64,000 bases of DNA from Jiangellales bacterium (GCA_030447955.1 JAUJNY010000004.1:190039-254038), one strand, 5' to 3'. Positions 1-9,340 are shown, counted from the first letter of the stretch. Translations and numbers: made by a program. Notes: generated by a model from the letters alone, not told the origin.

Positions 1-3
1 GCG

Positions 4-441
4 ATGGGGCCGATAGAGCCGGGTGCCGGTCCGGCAGAGGACGCGTCCTGGCTGGACCGGTTCGCGGGGGCGGTGCGGGCGACGCTGTCGTTTGACAGCG
101 TGCAGGCCCCCGGCCTCGCGATGGCCCGTTCTTCCTCGGACGCGACCCGGCAACTTATCTTCTCGGGCCCGGGGCTCGACGTCGCCGTCGACCTGTCGGA
201 GCCGCGCGGCAACGAGCTGACCGCGGGGGTGCAACTGCTGCCGCTGGACCGCCACGCTGACGCCGCCGCCGTACTAGTCCAGACCTGGGCGCGATCCGGG
301 CTGGTCGCCAGTCAGCGGTCCGACGACCTCGGCCGGGTGGAGCTGGGTGTCCTGCCCGCGGACGTCGTCGTCATGGAGGTGGACCGCACATCCGCCTGGC
401 CCGCGGTGCACGTCGAGCTCGACCTGCGACGGCCCGCCTGA
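4..441 (+). CDS. Hypothetical protein upstream of CHAT gene
   Basis: I see a 145-residue soluble protein with no signal peptide or membrane segment and no catalytic motif. It starts at the first ATG in the window, so the true start could lie further upstream. Its stop codon is one base before the start of the CHAT gene, so the two are probably translationally coupled. From memory, small proteins of this kind sit between an ECF sigma factor and a TPR-CHAT gene in other actinobacteria, and the sigma factor would lie off the left edge here. That context is an inference. No function can be assigned. Confidence 0.7.
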   Translation: MGPIEPGAGPAEDASWLDRFAGAVRATLSFDSVQAPGLAMARSSSDATRQLIFSGPGLDVAVDLSEPRGNELTAGVQLLPLDRHADAAAVLVQTWARSGLVASQRSDDLGRVELGVLPADVVVMEVDRTSAWPAVHVELDLRRPA

Positions 442-442
442 G

Positions 443-3319
443 ATGTCGGTGACCGAGCGGCTGCGAGCCGTGGTGGAGGCGGGTTCGAGCCCAGCCGTGC
501 GCGCTTCCCGGCTCGCCCAGTGGTGCCAGCAGCAGGCCGTGCCTCTGAGCGAGGTGCTCGACCAGGTCGAGGCACTCATCCACGACGACCCGGTGGCGGC
601 GCGCGAAGTTGCCCAGGCGGCTCGGGTCCTGGCGTCGGCACCAGGTCCCTCGCTTGACGCCGCCCCAGCGATGGTGGCGGCCCGAGCAGCACAGCTCGAG
701 GGACAGGGACTCGCGATCGAGGGGCGCCTGGACGATGCTCTGAGCGCCGTCGACGCCGCCCGCGACGCCTATGTCGCTGCCGCCGAGCCGTGGCTCGCCC
801 TGCGCAGCGACCTGGGCCGGATGCACATCCTCAACGAGCTCGGCCGGACGGTGGACGCTGTGCAGGTCGGCACCGAGCTGTTGCGCAGCATCGATGCGCT
901 CGAAGGTGCCAACGGTAGGCAGGTGTCCATGCCGTTCGCCGCCGACTGGCTACGCGCGTTGTGCCTGACGAACCTCGGCGTCTGTCACACCTTCGCCGGG
1001 AACTACGCGGCGGCGGCCGAGGCGACAGCGGCCGCCGAGCAGCACCTGTCGGCGCTGGGGCTGTTGGACGAGATCGCGATCCTGCGACAGAACCAGGCCG
1101 AACAGCTGCTGGCTGAGGGGCGCGCGCGGATGGCCCGGGACATGTTCGCGCAGGCCGTACGAGGCTTCGCCGACGCGAAGCTGTCTCTGCTCGAGGCGCG
1201 GTGCCTGGCCGACCTGGGCCGCGCTCACGTGGCGCTCGGTGAGGGCCCCCAGGCGCTGGAATCATTCGGCCGTGCGGAGCGGCTGCTGGAGCGGCTGGAT
1301 GTCGCAGCCGAGACCGAGCAGCTTCGGCTGCACACCGCCGAGGCCTATCTCTCCTTGAATCTCTACGACGAGGCGGCTTTGGTCTATGAGCAGGTGGCCG
1401 CCTCGGTCGAAGCGTCCGGACTGGCGCATTACCACGCGCTGGCGCTCGCAGGGCGAGGTGCCGCATTGGCCGCCTTGCAGCGCTGGGACGAGGCGCGCGC
1501 GGTCCTCGAAGAGGCGGCCGAGCGCCACGACCAGGTGGGCAACGTCCCGCTCGCCACGGCCGCCCGCGTCGAGCTGGCGGCCGTACTGCACCAAAGCGGC
1601 GATCACGATGGCGCGCTGGCCCTGCTGCGCCGGCTGCGTTCGACGACCAGGAACGACCAGCAGCGGGTCGCGCGGGTGTATGTGCTGCTGGGGCTCGCCG
1701 ATGTCGCTGACCCCGACGAGGCATGCGCCGCGCTCGTCGAGGCGTCCGAGCTGGTGCGTCGACTCGGCCTGCCACCCTTGCAGTTCCGCGTCGACAGCCG
1801 ACTCGGTGCGCTGCGGCGGCGACAGGGCAGGCTCGATGAGGCTCTTGAGCTGCTGCAGCGGGCCGCGGACGAGGCCGACGGCCAGCGGGCACTGCTCCCC
1901 TCACAGCTCACCCGCACGTCGTTCCTGCGGGACAAGTCCCGCACCTTCGATGAGCTGGTCGCTCTGCACCTCGACCTTGAGCCCGAATCGGCCGGCTCGG
2001 CATTTCGGGCAGCCGAGCGAGCCAAGGGGCGCGCGCTACTGGATCTCGTCAGCACGGCTACAACCGGCGGGGAAGCGCCCGGCACGGCGCTCGACTCGAC
2101 GGTTACACCCCTGGTGGCCGAACTCAGCGCTGTGTACGACGAGATGCTCGGCAGCGACGCGGCCAGTGGCGAGACGCCCGCCCGGCGGCGCACCGGCGAG
2201 TTGCGGCGGCGTGCCGACGACCTCCAGGCCCGCTTGTCCGTGGCACGCATCCCGCGCAGCAGCTCCGCGGGTCAGCCCCTGGGCGTCGGGCGGCTGCTCG
2301 ACTACCCGAGCCTGCGGGAACGCCTCGACGACAGCACCGTTCTGATCGCGTACCACGTCGTCGGTGACGAGATCATCGGCTTCCTCGGCGTGGGGTCCCG
2401 GCTGGTCGGCCGCCGCGTCACCACCATGACCCGCGTGGCGCCGCTGCTCGCCAGCTTGGAGCAGCACTGGCGACGCTTTCGGGCGGGTGCCGCCTTCGCT
2501 CAACGGCACGCGACCCGGCTGAGTCTGCTTGTCGAGCGCGACCTGGACAGACTCGCCAGCGAATTGCTCGCTGACCTGCCGCTGCCGCCCGCGACCGCCG
2601 GCGGGACCGACCGGCTCGCCGTGGTCGTCCCGCCAGCGCTGCAAGGCGTGCCCTTCCATGCGCTGCACGTCGGCGACCGGCCGCTGGTCGCCGAATGGGA
2701 GATCGTCACCGGCCCCAGCGGCTCGGTGCTCGGAGCCCTGCCCCGTTGGACGTACGACGGCGGCCACCGGTCCGTGGCGCTCGCCAGCACGGACCCCACC
2801 ATCCCGCACGCCGAGTCGGAGGTGCGCGCATTGGGTGACCTGCTGCCCAATGCGCGGATGCACGTCGGGCTGGAAGCGACCGCAGCGGTCCTCCGGCAAG
2901 ACGGTGCGGGCGCAGGCATCATCCATCTCGCCTGCCACGGCATGTTCCGACCGGACAACGCCACGTTCTCCGCGTTGCGGCTGTCCGACGGATGGTTCAC
3001 CGCCGGAGATGCCGCGTCACTCGACGTCCGTGGAGCTCTCGTGACCTTGTCGGCGTGTGAGACTGGACGTCAGCAGGCGGTTGGCGGGGAGGCAGTAGGA
3101 CTCCCGCAGGCGTTTCTGGCCGCTGGCGCCGCCGCCGTAGTGACCAGCCTCTGGATGGCCGACGACAGGTCGACCGGTGGGCAGATGCACGACTTCTACG
3201 GCCATCTTCGCCGGGGGCTCACCCCCACCGGCGCGCTACGACAGGCGCAACTAGACAGCGCGCGCCGCGACCCTCATCCCTACTACTGGGCGCCGTTCAC
3301 CGTGACCGGCGCCTGCTGA
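443..3319 (+). CDS. TPR-CHAT caspase-like protein
   Basis: A 958-residue protein. Roughly residues 60-540 are Ala/Leu-rich helical repeats of TPR type. The C-terminal 300 residues are a CHAT domain, a caspase-like cysteine protease fold. The His of the ACHG motif is near residue 832 and the Cys of SACETG near residue 872, so the catalytic dyad is intact. An in-frame ORF extends upstream to 347, but ATG 443 is preferred because it follows the preceding stop by one base and removes a low-quality N-terminus. CHAT proteins are usually activated through their TPR part by a partner or ligand. The subtilisin gene follows after 16 bp and could be a substrate or co-effector; that is inference. Confidence 0.9.
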   Translation: MSVTERLRAVVEAGSSPAVRASRLAQWCQQQAVPLSEVLDQVEALIHDDPVAAREVAQAARVLASAPGPSLDAAPAMVAARAAQLEGQGLAIEGRLDDALSAVDAARDAYVAAAEPWLALRSDLGRMHILNELGRTVDAVQVGTELLRSIDALEGANGRQVSMPFAADWLRALCLTNLGVCHTFAGNYAAAAEATAAAEQHLSALGLLDEIAILRQNQAEQLLAEGRARMARDMFAQAVRGFADAKLSLLEARCLADLGRAHVALGEGPQALESFGRAERLLERLDVAAETEQLRLHTAEAYLSLNLYDEAALVYEQVAASVEASGLAHYHALALAGRGAALAALQRWDEARAVLEEAAERHDQVGNVPLATAARVELAAVLHQSGDHDGALALLRRLRSTTRNDQQRVARVYVLLGLADVADPDEACAALVEASELVRRLGLPPLQFRVDSRLGALRRRQGRLDEALELLQRAADEADGQRALLPSQLTRTSFLRDKSRTFDELVALHLDLEPESAGSAFRAAERAKGRALLDLVSTATTGGEAPGTALDSTVTPLVAELSAVYDEMLGSDAASGETPARRRTGELRRRADDLQARLSVARIPRSSSAGQPLGVGRLLDYPSLRERLDDSTVLIAYHVVGDEIIGFLGVGSRLVGRRVTTMTRVAPLLASLEQHWRRFRAGAAFAQRHATRLSLLVERDLDRLASELLADLPLPPATAGGTDRLAVVVPPALQGVPFHALHVGDRPLVAEWEIVTGPSGSVLGALPRWTYDGGHRSVALASTDPTIPHAESEVRALGDLLPNARMHVGLEATAAVLRQDGAGAGIIHLACHGMFRPDNATFSALRLSDGWFTAGDAASLDVRGALVTLSACETGRQQAVGGEAVGLPQAFLAAGAAAVVTSLWMADDRSTGGQMHDFYGHLRRGLTPTGALRQAQLDSARRDPHPYYWAPFTVTGAC

Positions 3320-3335
3320 TCCGACAGGAGTAGTC

Positions 3336-4592
3336 ATGACCCCTCCCACGCCACGGGTACGCGGACTGGTAGGAGTCGGTGTGGCCGGCCTCGCGCTGGC
3401 CCTGCTCACTCCGGTCGCTCCCGCCACCGCCGACGGGCCCAACGACGACGGCCCCAACGATGACGCCCTCACCGGTGTCGCCGACGTCGTTGTCAAGCTC
3501 TCGGTCGGTCAGACGATCGAGGAGATCAACGCGAAGTACGGGACCAGAGTCCTCGACCAAGTGACGCCGACCCGCACCTACCTGCTTGACCCACCCGCGA
3601 GCACCTCTCCAGAGCAGCTGGTCGACGACCTGCAGAACGACCCGGCTCTGCAGCTGGAGTGGGCGGAGCCCAACTTCGCCGACGGGCAGCCGGAGGGCAA
3701 CCCCACCTACCGGTGGGACCACGGTCAGCCGGCGATCGTCGGCAGCGACCCAGCCGGGTGGCGGGCGCAACGGGCGCTGACCACCGTCCGCGCTGCCGAG
3801 GCACACGAGACCACCCGTGGCGAGGGCACGGTCGTCGCGGTGCTCGACACCGGCTTCCGCCTCTCCCACCCCGGTCTGTCCGACCGCTTCACGGCCAACG
3901 GCTACGACTTCGTCGACGACGACGCCGTCCCCGCGGAAACGCGCAACGGCGTTGACGATGACGTGGACGGTCGTACCGACGAGGGCTGGGGGCACGGCAC
4001 TCACGTCGCCGGCATCGTGGCGGTGGTCGCGCCAGGCTCGAGGGTCATGCCGCTGCGGGTGCTCGACGACGAGGGGCTCGGCTCGGTGTGGATCACCGCT
4101 GAGGCGATCAGCTGGGCCAGTGAGCGCGGCGCAGACGTCATCAACCTGAGCCTGGGCACGGCGGCCGACTCCGAGCTGTTGGAAGACGCGGTCGAGGATG
4201 CCGAGGAGGACGGGGCCGTCGTCGTCGCTTCCGCGGGCAACGACAACCGGTCCCAGCGACAGTGGCCAGCCGCCGACGACGACGCCGTCGCAGTTGCCAG
4301 CGTGACGCCTACGGACCTGCGCTCGCCGTTCAGCAATTTCGGGTTGTGGGTCGACGTCGCGGCACCCGGGCAACGCATCATCAGCTCGTTCCCGCTGCGG
4401 GTCTACGCGCGCTGGGACGGCACGTCGATGGCAACGCCGTTCGTGGCCGGCCAGGCGGCGCTACTGCGGGCACAGCGGCCGACCGCCGAGGCGGAGCAGC
4501 TGGTCGCACGGATCAAGCAGACCGCCGTACCGGTCGGCGCTGGTCTCGGCGCCGGACGCATCGACCTAGCCGCGAGCCTGCAACCCCGGTGA
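3336..4592 (+). CDS. Secreted S8 family serine peptidase
   Basis: A 418-residue subtilisin-like protease. The start has a clear AGGAG 6 bases upstream. An N-terminal hydrophobic segment (about residues 8-32, ending near APATA) is a Sec signal peptide. A fervidolysin-like prodomain of about 100 residues follows. The catalytic triad is visible: Asp in VLDTG (about 171), His in GHGTHVAG (about 223) and Ser in GTSMATP (about 364), with the oxyanion Asn in SAGN. There is no C-terminal anchor, so the enzyme is probably released or loosely cell-wall bound. It lies 16 bp after the CHAT gene and is probably co-transcribed. It could be a degradative exoprotease or the effector of a CHAT-linked proteolytic relay. 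Confidence 0.93.
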   Translation: MTPPTPRVRGLVGVGVAGLALALLTPVAPATADGPNDDGPNDDALTGVADVVVKLSVGQTIEEINAKYGTRVLDQVTPTRTYLLDPPASTSPEQLVDDLQNDPALQLEWAEPNFADGQPEGNPTYRWDHGQPAIVGSDPAGWRAQRALTTVRAAEAHETTRGEGTVVAVLDTGFRLSHPGLSDRFTANGYDFVDDDAVPAETRNGVDDDVDGRTDEGWGHGTHVAGIVAVVAPGSRVMPLRVLDDEGLGSVWITAEAISWASERGADVINLSLGTAADSELLEDAVEDAEEDGAVVVASAGNDNRSQRQWPAADDDAVAVASVTPTDLRSPFSNFGLWVDVAAPGQRIISSFPLRVYARWDGTSMATPFVAGQAALLRAQRPTAEAEQLVARIKQTAVPVGAGLGAGRIDLAASLQPR

Positions 4593-5196
4593 CCCTTGCC
4601 ATAGGCCCATAGCTCGGTGCTGCTACCGCAGGTGAGCTGCGTGGCACCAGCCTGAGCCCCCACGGTGTCGAGCAGCCGGCGTAGACGTGGACGCCGGGGG
4701 TCGGCTTCCTGGGGGTCCGGCAGCTGTCGCGGAAGGCGACGCCACCGGGGCTGGAGGCGCGGCCTCCGTGGTCCCAGTTCTCAGGCGTCTCCCACTGCTC
4801 GGCCGTGACAGTGGCCTTCGGTGGGCTTGCCGTTAGGAACGGAACCGGACGGCGGCGCTCCGCGTCACAGGTCACGCTAGTTGGGATCCTCAACGGCGCC
4901 ACCGAGGGGCGCGTTACTACCCGAGCGACGAAGGGACAGACCGTGCGGAGCATGGGGCGGGTGCGTTCGTGGTCCCCCGGCTGTGGGGGCTGGCCTGACA
5001 CTGGCGTTGCTAGCTTCGGCTTCTGTGTCGGCGGAGAGCAGCGAACGTCTGGGTTACCGCTTTGCCACGGGGAGCCCGTGCCTGAAGGCGGGTATGTGAC
5101 GGCTCAAATTGCAGCCCACCGACCAAGACTATTACCCAGCTGCGCGCTACAGGCTTCGCTCGACCTTTGCTCCGGTACGGCGAAGGTGAGGTATTG
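4593..5196. other. Intergenic stretch without a convincing gene
   Basis: About 600 bp with only low-quality ORFs on both strands. A minus-strand reading around 4640-4830 has a locally protein-like composition but no start, family match or conserved neighbour, so it could be a decayed exported-protein fragment. The base composition is slightly less GC-rich than the flanking genes. I see no tRNA, IS end or clear terminator. Confidence 0.5.
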
Positions 5197-5556
5197 ATGT
5201 TGCGTAACGTGTGCCGCCTGGCTGCCGTGTTTCCACTGCTTCTGGTCACGTCAGCAGCGGGTGCCTTTGCCGACGCTGATCGAGCGCGACCTGGCACCAG
5301 CGCGCACAAGACGACGTCAGCCGCTGGTCACCACGAGACTCCGTGCGTCATCGAGCGGCATGCCACATCCGGGTCGCCGGGGCAGGACGAAGGTCCTTCC
5401 GTGATCGTCACGAACCGGGCACGCAAGGGTGCGGTAGAGGCACCGCGGCCCGGCATGGGGGTCTCACTTTCGGCTACCGGTGTAGCGCCACGTTCTGGCT
5501 TCTCTTTTCAGGTGATAGCGACGGCCAGCGGCTACAAATGTTGGCTGCAGCGTTGA
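5197..5556 (+). CDS. Small secreted protein of unknown function
   Basis: A 119-residue protein. ATG 5197 is chosen because GAAGGTGAG lies about 6 bases upstream and the next 25 residues make a good signal peptide (positive LRNVCR, a hydrophobic run, cleavage near AGAFA-D). An in-frame TTG at 5167 is less likely. The mature part of about 95 residues is rich in Gly, Ala and Ser and has two Cys, one near the start and one in the YKCW tail, that could form a disulphide. I recognise no family. It stands alone between the protease and the anti-sigma gene. Confidence 0.55.
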   Translation: MLRNVCRLAAVFPLLLVTSAAGAFADADRARPGTSAHKTTSAAGHHETPCVIERHATSGSPGQDEGPSVIVTNRARKGAVEAPRPGMGVSLSATGVAPRSGFSFQVIATASGYKCWLQR

Positions 5557-5825
5557 GCACGTGCACCTATCCGCCTCGGGAAATGCCGCTCGACCAAGTG
5601 CGAAGAGCGCTAGTCCGAGCACATGAGGCCAGAGGCAGTCGTAGACAGAGCCGGGTTGACATGAAGCTCGTTAAGCCCTGCCGGCTCTCATGGCGCGGCG
5701 GTCATGTGAATTTGGCCCCGTCGCGGACCTGATCCGACTGCGTCCAGGACACTCGCTCCGCCGGACGCTTTCTCAAACCCCACTGACCTCCAGGGTGTGT
5801 GTTTGAGTGTTGATATTCGTCTTGG

Positions 5826-6632
5826 CTAGGACTCCGATTCTGGCACACGTGTGGGGCATGGAGGCTTACCTGACGATCCTGAGCAATCGACCGTCCATGG
5901 GAGGCCCGGTGGGGGAGCTGAAAGCTCTCCGCCGGCGGTTACTCCGTGGACTTTTGCCACCTTGCTGGAACGGGGTACCGTGAGGGCGAAGAATCGTAGG
6001 TCCTGGCTGACGGGGGTGGCGACGGCGTCGGTCACCCTCTGTGTGCCGTCCTCGAGTGAGACCCGGACCGAGCGTGCGTCGCGCCCGACCGCACCCAGCA
6101 CCAAGGACACCCCTGGCGCCGTAGTACCCCTCCAGATTTCCCACTGGACGGGTTGTCCAGCTGGCCAGCCGCCGAACCCATAGCCGAACCAGAGGCCGAA
6201 CACCTCGCCGCCGTACTCTATGAGGGTGCCGCGATCGTCGCCGGCCACCTTCGTCGCGACCACCCGCCATGTCCCCTCGGGTGTGGTCCCCTGGGCCACC
6301 AGGTAGTGCACCCCGGGCAGCGGAAGACTGTGGGAGCCGTCGGGCGGCCCGGTCACGATCTCGTCTGACCAAGGTGAGGGCATGGCCTGCGCGCTCCCGG
6401 CTACCCCCACCTCTTGCGTCTCGTGCGCCGGTCGCGGGAAGGGCTGCACGGCTAGGCCGACGACCGTCGACGCAGCCGCGACCCCCAGAACGGCAGCCGT
6501 GGCAACCTTCCGCTGCCTGCGGCGGAGCGCCCGTCGATGGATGTTGTGCAGCCGACTCTCGCCGCCGTGCAGTTCGGGTGGCAACGACTCGGACAGGCGG
6601 TGGCGGACGTTGTCGCTGGTGAGTTCGGGCAT
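5826..6632 (-). CDS. Anti-sigma-like single-pass membrane protein
   Basis: A 268-residue protein with a cytoplasmic N-terminal segment of about 40 residues, a basic stretch (RRRQRK), one transmembrane helix (about residues 43-63) and an extracellular domain with a Trp/Gly-rich patch and two C-terminal Cys. It starts with AGGAGCC upstream, 21 bp after the stop of the SigE-type sigma gene. Topology and pairing are those of the membrane partner of actinobacterial SigE-family ECF factors. I see no zinc-binding HxxxCxxC motif, so it is not a ZAS-type anti-sigma, and its inhibitory role is inferred from context. Confidence 0.7.
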   Translation of the reverse strand: MPELTSDNVRHRLSESLPPELHGGESRLHNIHRRALRRRQRKVATAAVLGVAAASTVVGLAVQPFPRPAHETQEVGVAGSAQAMPSPWSDEIVTGPPDGSHSLPLPGVHYLVAQGTTPEGTWRVVATKVAGDDRGTLIEYGGEVFGLWFGYGFGGWPAGQPVQWEIWRGTTAPGVSLVLGAVGRDARSVRVSLEDGTQRVTDAVATPVSQDLRFFALTVPRSSKVAKVHGVTAGGELSAPPPGLPWTVDCSGSSGKPPCPTRVPESES

Positions 6633-6653
6633 GGTGGCTCCTGAGGCGCGTGA

Positions 6654-7139
6654 CTAGGCGAGTAACTTCCGCATGGCGAGTGCTCCCCGCGATGCATGGG
6701 TCTTGACGGTCCCAACCGAGCATCCGAGTAGTCCCGCGACCTGTTCGGTGGACATGTCCTCCATGTAACGCAGCACCAGCACGACTCGCTGTTGCGGGCT
6801 GAGCTGCTTCAGGGCCTGAAGGAGCTCGTCGTGCTGGACGACCCGATCGGCGGGGTCGCTGTGGTGCTGGTGCGGGCGTTGGCGGAGTCTGGAAAGGAGA
6901 TCCGGCCGGCGTCGACTCGAGAGGTACAGGTTGGCGATCGTCTGGTGTAGGTAGCCGACCGGGTCCTCGTCGGCCAACCGTCGCCACCGCGGCCAGAGGC
7001 GGGCGAAGGCCTCCTGGGTGAGGTCCTCCGCGGCTGCGGCGCTCAGGGTGAACCCATATGCCACGCGGACCGCCCGATTCCACCGGGCACGCACGAAGTC
7101 ATCGAACGCTGCCCGCGTCGTGACCGACTCCTGCAGCAC
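6654..7139 (-). CDS. SigE-family ECF RNA polymerase sigma factor
   Basis: A 161-residue protein with sigma region 2 (residues about 10-75, including AEDLTQEAFARLW) and region 4 (about 100-155, LSPQQRVVLVLRYMEDMSTEQVA, then an HTH ending in VGTVKTHASRG). There is no region 1.1 or 3, as expected for an ECF factor. The start is GTG with AGGAG 6 bases upstream. It is the first gene of a two-gene operon with the membrane protein downstream, which probably sequesters it and releases it under an envelope signal. Confidence 0.9.
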   Translation of the reverse strand: MLQESVTTRAAFDDFVRARWNRAVRVAYGFTLSAAAAEDLTQEAFARLWPRWRRLADEDPVGYLHQTIANLYLSSRRRPDLLSRLRQRPHQHHSDPADRVVQHDELLQALKQLSPQQRVVLVLRYMEDMSTEQVAGLLGCSVGTVKTHASRGALAMRKLLA

Positions 7140-7449
7140 TAGAGCTCCTCGTCCGACCTCTCGTCCCTACACACTGAACGCTTGAGGCGCCGCGGCGGTT
7201 GACACTGATCGGTAATCCTCCGAGCGACGATGAGCAGGCAGGCTCAGCGACGTTCCTGGACTGCCACAGGACGCGAGGTTGGTCCCAAAAGAGCTGGTCT
7301 TATTTTCCTCAGCAGTCGGGATCAACCACTTCCGGGCGGACGGAAGGCCCGTCGAACAGGTTGAGGCGCTTTCACCAAAGTCCGCTGGGAACCAGCCGAC
7401 TCGACCATCTCGAGATCTGTTCCAGGTTCCGGTCGAGTACGGCCCGTCA
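7140..7449. other. Intergenic region between sigma gene and tRNA
   Basis: About 310 bp with no supported gene. It should contain the promoter of the minus-strand sigma operon and the 3' flank of the tRNA. I could not single out a convincing promoter or operator. Confidence 0.5.
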
Positions 7450-7526
7450 TGGTGGAGCTGAGGGGATTTGAACCCCTGACCCCCTCGATGCGAACGAGGT
7501 GCGCTACCGGACTGCGCCACAGCCCC
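7450..7526 (-). tRNA. tRNA-Ala (CGC anticodon)
   Basis: Read on the minus strand, the sequence folds into a full cloverleaf. The acceptor arm GGGGCTG pairs with CAGCTCC and contains the G3-U70 wobble that identifies alanine tRNAs. The anticodon arm is CCTCG-TTCGCAT-CGAGG, giving anticodon CGC, which reads GCG. The T arm is AGGGG-TTCAAAT-CCCCT. The 3' ACCA is encoded. I saw no integrase or attachment-site duplication beside it. Confidence 0.97.
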
Positions 7527-7556
7527 AGGTCGGTCTCCGACGATAGCAAGCGGCGC

Positions 7557-8621
7557 TCAGTCGCCGACGGCGCGCCGATGCTGGACGGCGCCGGCGGCGG
7601 GCGCCTGCGCGCCAGCGCCAGCCGACGTGGGCTCGCCGACGAACGCAGGAAGGTCGTCGCGCTCGGCGCCCGGCTCCACGCCGTGCTCGGCGCGCGGCTG
7701 CGCGGCCAGCCGGCCGGACGTCCAGGCGCCCGGCGTCGCCAGGTCGATCGTGCGGATCACCCGCTGCGCACGCGGCGCCGTCACGTACGTGGGCAACGGC
7801 ACCGGCACCGGCTCCCAGCCCGGGTCCGCGACCGGAACCACCGGCGGGTGCCCCTCGCCACTTTCGGCGAGCTCGGGATCCTCGTTGTACGAGACGGCCC
7901 CGGCCGTCGGGTCGGCCCGCAGCGCCGGGCTGTCCTCACCGATCGCCGCCGCGGAGCCAGCTGCCAGCTCTCCTCGAGCGGATCGCGGCATCACCGGAGG
8001 GGCAAGCGTTCCGCCGCCGACCCGCGGCGCTTGCGCCGGCCGGGCGGTGGGGGCGAGGAGGTTACGCACCAACGCCTTGCGCACGGCTCGGCTGACGGTA
8101 CGGAACGAGCCGAGGTGCAGCACCCGGTCGGTGCTCCCCCGAGTCGCGGGCTGTGAAATCGCGGGCTTCCGTACGACCCCGGCTCGGGGGGCCGCTCGTT
8201 CGGTGGCGCCGCTGACCCGGCGCAACAGCAGCAGGTAACCGAGCAAGAGGGAGCCGGGTACCAATACTGCCCACCAGGACACCGCGGCCCCGGCGGCTGT
8301 CCCGATGACGCCGAGGAGCGCCACGGCGAGCAGCAGCAGGACCTGTTGGCGGCGGCGGTAGACCGCTCGCCGGCCATCCCGGTCAGCGGGTTGCTGCGGT
8401 GCCGCAGGACGTACGGCCGTTCTGGCCGCAGCGGCGCCCGCCTTGGTCGTCGCCTCCGACTCGGCATCGGCTGCCTCCCGGCGGGACAGCACCCGCATCG
8501 CGGACGAGAAGCGGTCCACCGACCGGTTGGTGTCCACCGGCTCTTGGCGACGCAACCAGGTCACGAAGTACGCGGCCCAGGCGACGACGATGCCTGCGTA
8601 GATGACGCCGCTCCCACCCAT
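7557..8621 (-). CDS. SepX/GlpR-type divisome membrane protein
   Basis: A 354-residue protein. Residues 5-23 are an N-terminal transmembrane helix with a short outside tail. A charged linker follows, then two adjacent transmembrane helices (about 92-130), then a long disordered cytoplasmic tail rich in Ala, Pro and Glu. This architecture and the neighbourhood (rimJ, mogA, moaC, moeA/glp, galU) fit the actinobacterial SepX family, called GlpR in Corynebacterium, which recruits the MoeA-like Glp to the FtsZ ring. The identification rests on architecture and synteny rather than a catalytic motif. It starts at ATG 8621 with no Shine-Dalgarno and is probably leaderless. Confidence 0.75.
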   Translation of the reverse strand: MGGSGVIYAGIVVAWAAYFVTWLRRQEPVDTNRSVDRFSSAMRVLSRREAADAESEATTKAGAAAARTAVRPAAPQQPADRDGRRAVYRRRQQVLLLLAVALLGVIGTAAGAAVSWWAVLVPGSLLLGYLLLLRRVSGATERAAPRAGVVRKPAISQPATRGSTDRVLHLGSFRTVSRAVRKALVRNLLAPTARPAQAPRVGGGTLAPPVMPRSARGELAAGSAAAIGEDSPALRADPTAGAVSYNEDPELAESGEGHPPVVPVADPGWEPVPVPLPTYVTAPRAQRVIRTIDLATPGAWTSGRLAAQPRAEHGVEPGAERDDLPAFVGEPTSAGAGAQAPAAGAVQHRRAVGD

Positions 8622-8629
8622 GGACGATC

Positions 8630-8635
8630 ACGTTA
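8630..8635 (-). promoter_or_regulatory. -10 box for leaderless sepX/glpR
   Basis: On the minus strand TAACGT (TANNNT consensus) ends 8 bases before the ATG, which would start transcription at or next to the first base of the gene. No Shine-Dalgarno is present between them. No clear -35 box was identified. Confidence 0.45.
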
Positions 8636-8683
8636 GGGGCGCGCCACGGTGCGTCGCCGAACGCGGTGCGGTGTGTCGCCGGA

Positions 8684-9340
8684 TCACTCCTGTGACGGTT
8701 GTGATTCAGCAGTTCTCCTGGATTGGAGCTCCCGCCACTGGGCCAGCAGACCGGCCGGCACCTCCTCAGCGGTGACCGCGAAGGCATAGTGGTCGCGCCA
8801 CGCGCCGTCGATATGCAGGAAGCGGGGTCGCAACCCCTCGTACCGCAGGCCCAGCTTGTCCACCACGCGCAGGCTCGCGGCGTTCTCCGGCCGGATGTTG
8901 ACCTCGATCCGATGGAGCCCGGCTGGGCCGAAGCAGTGGTCCACAGCGAGCGCCACCGCGGTGGGCATGATGCCGCGGCCCGCGACCTCCTCGCCGACCC
9001 AGTAGCCGATGTGCGCGGACTGTGCGGAGCCCCGGGTGATCCCGCCGACAGTCAGCTGGCCCACCAGAGCTCCCTCGTACGTCACCGCCCACGGCAGCGC
9101 CTCCCCCGCACCGGCCTGGGCCGAGAGCCGGCGCACCATGGCGCGAAACGACGGCGCCCGCGGCGGCCACTCGGTCGGCGGGGTGGGCTCCCACGGCGCG
9201 AGCCAGTCGCGGTTGCGCTCGCGTAGCGCGCTCCAGGCGCGGGCGTCGCGGAAGCGCAGCGGGCGCAGCACCACCGCGCCCTCGGCCAGCTCGGCCGGCC
9301 AGGCGCGGTCCGGGCGGCGGTCGGCGGGGTGCGGAGTCAG
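8684..9340 (-). CDS. rimJ: RimJ-like GNAT N-acetyltransferase
   Basis: A 218-residue GNAT protein. Family features include VVLRPLRFRDARAW near residue 21, the NRDWLAPWEPT segment, the acetyl-CoA loop around EVAGRGIMPTAV, and HRIEVNIRPENAASLRVVDKLG. RimJ acetylates a ribosomal protein N-terminus in E. coli; the substrate here is unknown. The start is unusual. There is no ATG or GTG near the N-terminus, but AGGAGG sits 6 bases before a CTG codon (9340-9338) whose last two bases begin the TGA stop of mogA. I take that CTG as the start. An internal GTG pair about 20 codons later is the alternative. Confidence 0.85.
   Translation of the reverse strand: MTPHPADRRPDRAWPAELAEGAVVLRPLRFRDARAWSALRERNRDWLAPWEPTPPTEWPPRAPSFRAMVRRLSAQAGAGEALPWAVTYEGALVGQLTVGGITRGSAQSAHIGYWVGEEVAGRGIMPTAVALAVDHCFGPAGLHRIEVNIRPENAASLRVVDKLGLRYEGLRPRFLHIDGAWRDHYAFAVTAEEVPAGLLAQWRELQSRRTAESQPSQE

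Noticed and set aside
4805..5197. 130-codon ORF after the subtilisin gene
   Set aside because: No Shine-Dalgarno, odd composition and no family; it runs into the start of the small secreted protein gene.
7450..7526. tRNA-Ala as integration site for an island
   Set aside because: No integrase, no duplicated tRNA 3' end and the flanking genes are conserved housekeeping genes.
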